Of a stretch of DNA of 25,104 bases, positions 15,001 through 24,429 are shown in pieces. The DNA is from Strigomonas culicis (taxonomy: Eukaryota > Euglenozoa > Kinetoplastea > Trypanosomatida > Trypanosomatidae). The notes below the pieces were generated by a model. It did not search any database, was not told the DNA's origin, and worked only from the letters and a program-made list of their open reading frames with translations. The position numbers were made by a program, and so were the translations under genes. The stretch covers positions 1 through 25,104 of the forward strand of contig AUXH01000268.1 of NCBI GenBank assembly GCA_000482145.1, given 5' to 3'. The first letter of the stretch is position 1; each line of letters opens with the position of its first letter.

Positions 15001-18000
15001 TCGCCGCCGCGCCGGCGCAACTGGCTGCCCTCCAGCTCCTCCGTCGTGCTCGCGCGCGGCGACGTGAGCTGGCCCGGGCAGAGCGCCTTGCGGTGGCTGC
15101 TGCCGCTCGGGTGCGGGACGATGCGGCGGTGCACGAGCAGCTGCTCCTCGCCGTGGAAGAGCCGCACAAAGCCGCTCGCCGCGCCGGAGAGCGCATCGAG
15201 GCTGCGGTTCCAAATCGTGCCGCGTATCTGCGAGATGAAGTGGAACCACGCGCCCATGCGCAGCACGACGTGAAGCTTACTCGCCGTCTGGATGTTCAGA
15301 AAATCGCTGATGGTGTCGATCGAGGTGCTGCGCTCGAGGACGTTCTCCACCTTCAGCTGCTGCTCTGCCCGCAGGCGCTCCATGTACCTGTCCCCCAGCA
15401 GCCGCATGTTGCTGTGGACAGCGGCGCAGTCCGAGTTGCAGCTCACCACGACGCTCCGCAGCCGCGCGGCCTCCTGCTTGCGCTCGCTCTGTACGCTGTT
15501 CGACAGGGCCTTGTCGCTGATCTGCTCCTTCTCCTTCGCGAGGACGCACCGCTCCAGGAAGACGTTGTAGTCCGCGCGCGAGGCGACCTCGACAAAGTCG
15601 GTGAGCAGCAGGTCACTCTGCACAATGTCGTGCGTCGTCAGCCACTGCAGCGTAGTCTTGTGCACGTGGTCGCCGCCGGACCACGCGAGGCTCTCGTCCG
15701 CCAGCGACGTCACAAACACGTTCATCTGCTCGAAGGAGCGCCGGTGCAGCACCATGAGGCTCTTCATGGAGTTCATCAGCTCGAAGTGGCAGGCCAGCGC
15801 GTCGGCCGAGGCGGGCGTGCGCAGCCGGCGCATCATGAGGTCGTGCAGCGCGCCGAAGAGCGACATGCACATGGCCAGCGAGGAGTGCTCCTTCAGGTCG
15901 ATGAGCGTGCGGCGCAGCATGGCCGCCAGCCCGGTGCCCTGACCCGTGTCCACGAGCCCCACGAAGCGGTCCACCAGCGCGACCAGCGCCGTGACGACGG
16001 CGGTGTCGTCCCGCGCCAACAGGCTCGCGACGCGCAGCAGCCGGCAGAAGAGCCGCGGCATGCCGCCCTTGCGGGTGCGCGTGACGCCCGCGCTGACCAG
16101 CGTCGTCGCGGTCCGCACGAGGAGCTCCGCGGGGGTGGCGCCGAGCTGCCCGGTCGGCGCGCACTCGTAGTTGAGCAGGAGCCGGCTCACGCTCAGCAGG
16201 TCCGCGACCTTGAGGGCGAGCGCCATGTGCAGCCAGCGGCCGTCGGGCTCCTGCAGGAGGGCGTTCCTCTCGCCGCTCTGCGAGAAGCTCGACCCCATCG
16301 CGTGGTGCGCCTGCTGCGCGTCCCAGCGCCCCTCCGCGCGGGGCACGAGCACCAGCTCCTCCCACTCCTCGTAGCTGTACTTGAGCGACTGGTCGTAGAA
16401 GGACGAGGCGAGGGAGAAGGGTCCGTCGGCGTCCGCGTCGGCGCCCGTCTTGGGCGTGGGCGCGCCGGCCGCCGCGGCGGTGGCCGAGTAGAAGAGCACG
16501 TCCTCGACCACGTTGAGGAAGCTCAGCAGGTTGGAAAAGATGATGCGGCTGCCCGCGCCGAGATGGTACACCGCGCCGTCGTCCTTCCCATGGAGGAAGA
16601 GGCGATTGCGGAAACGGTCGGCGATGCGACAGAGAACGCTCTGGAGCAGCACGTGGCAGTGGCGCTCCTGCATGCACAGGACAAAGCCGTGCAGCTCGCG
16701 GTCGCCATAGCTTTCGTGAGTGAGGACCTGATACAGTGTTTCGGACATGATGTACGACGCATACGTGTACGCCTGCCCTGCCAGCGGCGTATCCTCCGGC
16801 ACGTCATCGAACGCCTGATCGCAGATGTTCGTGTCGCTCCTGGTGTTGGCGCGCAGCTCCTTTTGCATCGCCACTTTATGGAAGGTCCACTCGCGTTTCT
16901 CGAGCTCCAGCCGCCCGGTAACGGAGTCGGCCAAGTTGCGCAGCAGGATGTACCAGCCCTGGACCTGCAGCAGGGAGCGCCACGCGTAGGAGTCGCGCTG
17001 CATCAGCGCCGCGAGATCCCTCAGCGCCTGCGCCTTCAGCAGGTCATCCGTGCTGCGCCGCACCAGGCGCAGCAGCGGCCCGATGACCGGCGCGAAGGTG
17101 ATGAGGTCCTTCGGCAGCAGTGGCGTGTAGCAGTCCCGCAGCTCCTGCACCTGGAAGTGGCCGACGAGGCCCGCGCGGAAGGTGAGGTAGAGCGCGGTAT
17201 CCACCGGGCTGTTCTGCATGAAGTCCGGCAGCCACACGAGCGAGGTGTTCCGCGTCGTGTGCACCACCTCCTTCCCCACCGCCATGTGCGTGTTCATGAG
17301 CTCCTGCGTGCGCTTGGAGCGCGACGTCAGTAGCAGGAACTGCAGGATGGCCTCCTGCCGCACCCGCTTCGTCGAGAAGTCGCGGATGAAGGGCAGCAGC
17401 ACCGCCGCGTAGGAGTTGCGACCGAGCAACTGCGAAAGCAACGCGGGCCGCGACTGCAGCAGCAGCCGGGTGTGCTGGAGCACAAAGGTGATCACCTCCT
17501 CCTTCGTGCACTCCATTAGCACGTGCTCCACCAGGGAGTGAATCACCTTTGCGTCGTCCATCGTGATGGGGTCCACGGTGAGCGTCTCGAAGAAGAGCAT
17601 CCACTGCATCCGCAGATCGCTCGCCTCCTCACTCGTGCTGTTGATCGTGCGCAGCATCTCCGTCACGGCGAACCGTTGGGCGCCGAGAAAGCGGATCTGC
17701 GTGCACGCGTCCGCGTTCAGCGCGGCGAAGATGCGCTGCGCGTTGATGAAGATGAGCTGCGTCTCAATCGGACACGCGTGCAGCAGATCGGCCGACAAAA
17801 AGAAGGCCCGGTACGTGGCCTCGAACACGTTGGGGTAGGGCAGCACCTGCACGCAGAGCTGCATCAGCTGCTCCGGCACGTCCACGGGCAGCACCGGGCC
17901 GAGCTCGCCGACAATGGAGGAGAGGAGCGTCAGCACGGGCGAGTTGCGCATGCTGTCGCGCACGTGGGGGACCGAGGCCAGGCACTTGACCGTCTTCAGC

Positions 18001-21000
18001 AGGTTGAGAAGTGTCTTGGTCTTTTCCGCACTCCGCTGCACGAGCGCCTCCTCCTTGTTCTGTCCCAGTGTGCTGTAGTTGTCCTCGCACGACACGATTT
18101 CGTTCATGGTGAAGGGCAGCGCGTTCACGTTCAAGTTCAGCACGGAGAGCGGCAGGACGACCGAAAACATGGCCCCCAGCACGCCCATCGCGTCAATGAT
18201 GGAGGTTGTGTTGCAAACGATGGTGCCCTCGTACGTCACAAGGCGGCTCTCGCGCGTCTTGCCTGCGAGCAGGGCGGAGAGGTTGTACAGCTGCCCCAGC
18301 TCGTTCAGCCGCGGGTCGATGCACACGAGCGCCTGGTCCGCCAGGTGCTTCTCCACGCCGACATCGCCCGGCGCGACGGTTGGCGCGCCGCCGCTCCACA
18401 CAGGCTCCGGCACGAGGCTTGCCGACAGCGGCGAGGCGGTTGTGCCGCTGCAGGTACTGATGGGCGCCAGCACCAAACTCCGCTGCTCGGACGCCGTCGG
18501 CGAGGCGACCTCGCCCTGGTGCTCGTTGACGTTCATGGAAAATATGCTCACCACCTCCCTCGCCAACAGCGGGCGCACAAAGAAGTACAGAGCGGTGAGC
18601 TGACCCGCCAGCGCGCACTGCGTCGTGAAGTTGCGAATATCGTCGCTGCGCGCCCCGATGAACAAAAAGCCTCGCGTCAGGGACGGGTACTCGATCGTGC
18701 CCTTGCAGTGGCACGGCACCTCCACCCCGTCAATAAAGACCTGCAGCAGCGACTTGGGGTGGAACGTGGCTGGCAGGAGCGGCGTCACGTCGCGGCGGTG
18801 CACAAGGGTGATGTGACGCCACTGACTAAACGCCGCCGTGTCCATCTCCAAACTGACCTCAACCGTTCGTCCCTCGGTCGACGGGTGCGCGCCGCTGCGA
18901 CCGCCGTTTCCGCCACCGCCGCCCGTGTTGATCGCGCTACCGGCCCCACCTACCTTCAACGCGGAGAGGGAAGGGTGGCGCGCCGCGCCGTGCGGCAGCG
19001 GCACGGAACCATACACGAGCCGCAGCCGTTTCTCGGACGGCGACAGGAGAACGGTGAAGACGCTCTGCAACTCCACGTTCTGCAGCGAGTAGAGCGAGTG
19101 CCAGACGTGGTGGAAGGGGCCCTGCGCGGTCGGCGCCTCTATGCGCGTCCACATGGACACCGTGTACCCATCCTGCGGAAACTCCTGCAGCGTCGCCTTC
19201 ACCCCCACCTGGCCGCTGCCGCGCCGCAGCGCCAGGTAGGCACGCGGATCGTTGCGGTGCTCCAGACAGTTCGATGCGGCGGCGCTGAGGATCTGCGTGG
19301 CGGTGACCACCATCCACCGGCGCACCGCCAAGTCCCGCTCGTTGATGATCATGAGCAGAAACTGTTTCAGCTGGCGCACGTCGATGTGCGTGCTGGCGAT
19401 GGTGATGAGCAGCGCGTGAAGCTTGGACGAGAGCGGGCTCGGCCACAGCAGGAGCAGCAGCGGGCACAGCGCGTCAAACAGGCCGCACTTGGAGGACAGC
19501 ACGACGCCCGTCGGGCACCCGGCCCAGGACCGCTGGAGAAGGTTAAGGAAGTCCGAAAGGGCCTCCAGGTGGTCGCCGTCGAGGGCGGTGAGCTCCCCAA
19601 AGGTCCGCGCGAGCGCCGTCAGCACGCGCGGGTTCTGCACGACGGTGAAGACGCTGGGCCTGTCGGTCGCCGCGTCCTCGCGCATGGCGGTGACATCGAC
19701 CTCGAAGACGAGGGACATGATAAGATGCGCAAACCCGCGCCAGTGGCTGGGCGCTGCCGCCATCCACGCCATGCGCACGGTGAGCACAAAGTCGGCCTCG
19801 CTCATGCAGTGGAACAGCACCGCCCGCGCCGTGGGGTTGCCCTTCACCAGGCACACGAGCGTGCTGACGAGCTCCACTAAGCCCTGCTGCGTCGTCGTCG
19901 CGTCCTGCCACGGCAGCGAGATGCGGTGCACGAGTCGCACAAAGTGGTCCGTGCCGTCCGCGCCGCGGAACAGCGCATCCTGCAGCGACCGCAGCGGGCC
20001 GCAGCGCCGCGCCTCGTTGTTCTCCTGCAGCCGATACGCCGCGCGGCGCATCGCGCGCAGCAGCGACCGCAGCACCGCGTCCCGCTCGGCCGACTCCAAC
20101 AGTCCCAACGCGGTGAGACAGCCGCGCTCCGCGCCGCAGACCCGCTCGATGAGCTGCAGGTCCTCCTCCGCGGTGATCATGCCCACGCACGCGTCAAACA
20201 CGGCCCACAGACACGCCGTGAGGGCGCCCATCTCGTCAATGGTGGTGGCGGACTGCGCCGTGGAATGCGTGAGCACGTGCGCTAGTAGGTCCACCGCCAC
20301 GGGCTGCAAAGGGGGGTGCACAAGCAGTCCAAATAAGGTCATTGGATGGTGCATCAAGACACTTCGTTTCACTGCATGCTCTCGGATGAGCTCATCCAAG
20401 AGCACGCGAAACCACTGCGTAAAGAGAGGCGATTCGCTGCCGGCCGTGGATGATGCCCGCGACACTGGGTGCAGCGGCGGGGTGCTGCCTCTCTTGCCGT
20501 CGCACTCCTTTGCCAGCCGCGCCTCGAAGCCGTGAGCGGGCCTGACCACCGCGCTCGTGTCAAAGAGCGAGGGGGCGGTCCGAAGCAGCTGCAGCAACTT
20601 GAAGAAGACCTCCTCGTGGAGCATAGCGGCCAGGGCGTCCTCGGCGTTGGCCCCGGTGAGCGCCTCCATCAGCACGACGAGATAGCAGGACAGCTGCTCG
20701 TCCAAGCGGGCGAGCTCGGGCGCGGGGGCGTGGGGCCGCTCGTCCTCCGGCGGCTGCGGCGCGATAAATGCTGCAACATACGATTGCACGCAAGCGAGCA
20801 AGCAGGACACGGCCTCCTCCACGTCGTTCAAAGGTGCCACGGCACGGCCGTCCTGTAGGGAGGCCCCGCAACTGCCGCCCTCGCCGGCAGCGTCCTTCCC
20901 CCCGCCGGTTTTGGTGGCCGCGGGCCACACATGGCCACAGAGGACGTTGCGCATCAGTCGCAGCGCGTAGAAGCGCGTCGCGCTGTCGCACGCCAGGAGG

Positions 21001-23201
21001 TGGAAGCGGCTCTCGCGCCCCGTGAGTGCCGCGTACAGGCCGCCCGCCACGAGGCGGTGGAAGTCGTCGATGAGCGCATGCCGCTGAGCGTGGGTGGCCT
21101 CGGCCCGCTTCCCGGCGCCAGCGCCGCCGTCCGTGCGCCACCCCTCCTCCGGCGGATGGCAGCGGGCATAGCACCGCGTGGCGTACTTCACGAGCATCCG
21201 ATACAGCAGGGTGGACGCGGCCGCACCGGCGCCCGGCGTCCCTGTCCCCGCTGCCGCCTCTTCACCCGGTGGGGCCGCAGACGTGACGGATAACAAGGCG
21301 CGCAGCAGCGAGCTGTGCAGCTGGTCGAGGAGCAGGCACACGGCCTCGTTCGTCGCGACGGACTCACTCGCGCGCACGTCCAGGCGCGCATCCAGCACCC
21401 GCAGGAAGCAGTGGGCCCACTCGTCGATTGCATCCAAGGCGAAGCAGTGCTCTGGTGCATCGCGCGCGGAGGACCAGACGCTCCTGCACGCGGCCACACA
21501 ACCCGAAACGGAGTGCGCATCCACCGAGCCTTTGGTGGTAATGGTGGGGGTGGCACTTCGGTGTTGGGCCGACCCAATTTTTCTGAGGTGCGCGCGGCAC
21601 CGCTTCACCTCCACCAGCGAGGAGTGCAGGTCGTCGGGTGAGAGCTCCTCCATGCCCTCCACATGCTCGCCGTTGCCTCCGCCCATCTTCGTATCCTTCA
21701 GGTCCTCGTGAGAGGCGTTTCGAGAGGCGCACAGTCTCTCCAGCTGTTCGAGGAGACCTCCCACGCTCTCTACGAAACTCGCACTGCTCATCGTCTGCAC
21801 CACAATGACCGGGCTCTTCACCAGCATGTCCGAGAGCAGGGCAAAGCCCGCGGAGAGCTGCGGCACCAAAAAATCTATCTGTGTGTGGGTGGGCAAGGCC
21901 GACTCCGCCGTCAACCCCACGTGCCCCACCACGAGCCGCAGCGCGCCGACCACCATGTAGCACAGCCACTCCCACTTCTCCTCCTCCCAAGGCAAGTAGC
22001 GCAGCAGTTGGAAAATGCAGACCACCGTGGACGTTTGCTGCGCCAGCGTCCGGCGGTGGGCCTCGGACAGCGAGCCGTCGCCGCCGACCGGCGGCAGGTG
22101 TGCCTCGCCCTTGCACGCAAAGAGCAGCAGCGGCGCGAGCTCCGCCGTCACCGCCTCGCGGCTCTCGCTCGCGAAGGCGCGGGCCATTGGCTGCGGCGAC
22201 GCCGTTGGGCTCGCCTCCGCGTCCGAAGGCTGGTCGGCCGCCACCGCGCGGTGCAGCAGCTCCGCGTTGGTCGCGCCTGTCGCGCGCCGCGCGGCGGCCT
22301 CCGTCCGCGGCGAGGGCGTGAAGAGGAGGAGCAAGAGATAGAGCAGCCGATGCAGCAGGGCGGGCGAGCGCACCGCCGGCGCGCCGCCGGCCTCGGGCAG
22401 CCCCTCCTGGACGGTGCGGCCCAGCACCTGCCGCCCCACCGAGCGTAGCGTCTTCGCGACGCACTCGGCCATATGCCCCGCCGTGTCCTGCAGCAGCAGC
22501 TCCGCGACGGCCTCGCCGTCCAGCTTCGCGAGCGCGCACCACGCCGGCAGGGCGCGCGCCGCGAACTGGAGCAGCTGCACCGCGCTGCCCTCCGCCGCGA
22601 CGCGGTGCCAGCGGGCGAGCAGCAGCCGCAGGAGCTTCACCGGGAGTCGCACGGCGTGGGCCGGGCTGCCACCACCGCGGTGCGCGGCGGGGCCAGAGGC
22701 CAGCACGGCGTTGGCGGTATCCAGCACGTGCGGGTGAAGCGGCGATAGGGCGCTGGCACTCGCCCTGCCGCGCTGCGCGCAGAACCACAAGCTCTCCTCC
22801 ACAAAGGCCTCCGCGCCGGACAAGTAGCTCCGGCTGTCGGGATCCAGAAAGGTCTTGTAATGCTCGTACACCACGTCCTCCATCTGCGCCTCCGCGACGT
22901 GCACCAGCGGGTGCACGGCCGGGCCCTCCGCGGGGGAGGCGGCGGCCGCTCCGCCGGCCTCCAGCTCCGCGAGCTGCAGGTGCTGGCCCATGTGGAAGCC
23001 GAGGGTCGTCCCCTGCAGAAACTCCTGCAGCTCGGCCTCCTCCAGCGCCGCGCGCCGCTCTCGCTGCTGCAGCGAGCGGAAGGCCTCCGTCGGGCTCTGC
23101 GCGGCCGGGGCGGCGCCCGCCTCGGCGGTGCCAGCCGCCGCTGTGGCGGCGTCCTCCTGTCGCACGTTTCCGACGATCACGCCGTAGAGAAATCGATACA
23201 T
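12003..23201 (-). CDS. Giant BEACH-domain protein (neurobeachin/LYST/WDFY3-like, PH-BEACH-WD40)
   Basis: The protein has 3,732 residues, with TAG at 12003-12005. The first in-frame ATG is 23199-23201; a GTG two codons earlier is less likely, and an in-frame TGA lies about 80 bases upstream. A long helical N-terminal region (about 1-1300) is followed by a concanavalin-like beta-sandwich at about 1315-1560 ([12 protein letters not shown], later [12 protein letters not shown] and [11 protein letters not shown]), then more helical repeats. An acidic linker (DEEEEEE, near 2740) and a poly-Ala stretch (near 2830) precede a PH-like domain at about 2840-2955. The BEACH domain spans about 3000-3275 ([15 protein letters not shown] at 3007, [48 protein letters not shown]-type core). 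About five WD-like repeats occupy 3440-3732. No FYVE finger is seen. BEACH proteins act in membrane traffic, lysosome size or autophagy. Size is comparable to human LYST and WDFY3. The subfamily cannot be resolved by eye. Confidence 0.95.
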   Translation of the reverse strand: [3732 protein letters not shown]

Positions 23202-23319
23202 GTACACGGTCCGTTCCCTTCTCGCCTTGTACCCGCCCCGTGTCGTCGGTGTCGGTGTCGGTGTAACGTTTCCTTGTCGATGAATTCAAAATGGCACTCG
23301 ACAGAATCACACGCACGCC

Positions 23320-23345
23320 CTCAAGGAGATGACGAAGGAAACGTA
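23320..23345 (-). promoter_or_regulatory. Alternative proximal trans-splice acceptor for the BEACH gene
   Basis: The minus strand reads TTTCCTTCGTCATCTCCTTGAG with AG at 23321-23320, giving a 118-base leader. The tract is weaker than the distal site. Confidence 0.3.
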
Positions 23346-23483
23346 GAGTAATGAATATAAAAAAAATGAGCAACCTTTATTTAAAAAAAAAACGGTAGAA
23401 TGATATAGTGTGTTCCTTTTCTTTGTAACGCTAGTGTAAGGCTCTTTCCTTTTTTTTCTTTGTTTTTATTGTCTTTGTTGTTT

Positions 23484-23515
23484 TTGTTGTTGTTGTTGTT
23501 GTTGGTGGTGGTGGT
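23484..23515. repeat. (TTG)n followed by (GTG)n
   Basis: About six TTG units run into four GTG units on the plus strand; the transcript reads (CAC)n then (CAA)n. CAA-rich RNA is unstructured, fitting a leader through which ribosomes scan. Confidence 0.85.
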
Positions 23516-23647
23516 TTCTATGAACTCTTTTCAAATAATCAAGCAGCAATTGCTGCCTTTTTTTTTTCAGAAATCGATTCAGACGAAAAAGGGTATCCTT
23601 ATAATGAGGAAACTGTAGCCAGTGTGTACTTAGCCTTTTCCTTCTGT

Positions 23648-23671
23648 ATGTTGATGTTGATGTTGATGTTG
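23648..23671. repeat. (TTGATG)n hexamer repeat
   Basis: About four copies of a six-base unit. On the transcript strand it reads (CATCAA)n and creates no ATG, while the plus strand has one ATG per unit. Confidence 0.85.
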
Positions 23672-23757
23672 GCAATTCTCTTTTTCTTTTTAGTATCTAC
23701 CTAAAATACAAGCAAAAGGAAAATATTTACTTACGCTCAATATGATGCTGATACTTC

Positions 23758-23791
23758 CTGTGAGAAAGAGAGAGAAGAGGAAAGAGGGATA
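23758..23791 (-). promoter_or_regulatory. Strong distal trans-splice acceptor candidate for the BEACH gene
   Basis: The minus strand reads a near-perfect pyrimidine tract of about 28 bases ending TTTCTCACAG, with AG at 23759-23758. It is among the best acceptors in the window. No protein gene starts within the next 556 bases, and the first ATG after it is the BEACH start codon. Confidence 0.5.
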
Positions 23792-24429
23792 TTGTTATGT
23801 GGCGAAAGGTGTCTATGCCTCTCATTCGAAGTGAACGAAACAAAACGAGAAAAAAAAAGCAGTCAGATACGAAATAAACACACTTCATGAGCATTTGCCT
23901 CATAATCATTAACAAAAAGGGAAGAGGGAAAAAAAAAGAAAAAACTTGAGTAAAAATGCATGGAAAAAAAACCGTTTTCGTTTTTACCTTAAAAGAAAAA
24001 AAAAGTGTAAGCAAATAAAATGATAACATACTGTGTAGCTGTCAAGTTCATCCATTTCGATAGCAAAAGAGAGTTTTTTTTTCCCCTGTCTGATGGGTGT
24101 GTGGTAGTTTTTTAAATGAAGAAAAAAAGGTTTGACATACTGTGTGGATATTTTGAACCCAAATACTATGTTCCTTTTTTTTTCTTTTTCTTTTTTTGAT
24201 GGTGCACTCGTTAATTCACTAGTTTTTGTTCTTCTTTCATCTATTTTTGCTTGTTTGTTTGTGTAGTTGCTTTGTTTTTTATCCTCTTGTTTGCTTCATA
24301 TGCTCTTTTTCAAAATCTAATTATTTGTTCGTCTTTTATGTTTTTTTATATATTATATGTGTGCGTTCGTGTTTAACTTTTTTTTTTGAATCACTTGCAA
24401 CGGACATGGTTAAATACTGTTCTAAACAC

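Noticed and set aside
12093..19880. Plus-strand open frames of 640, 746 and 785 codons (12093-14015, 15093-17333, 17523-19880) within the BEACH gene
   Set aside because: They share the same Arg/His/Gln/Val-rich shadow composition, lack domains and sit exactly opposite a well-supported coding frame.
23466..23675. A 69-codon minus-strand frame rich in Gln and His in the BEACH-aspartase spacer
   Set aside because: It begins with TTG and contains no ATG; it is a translation of CAA, CAC and CATCAA repeats within a probable leader.
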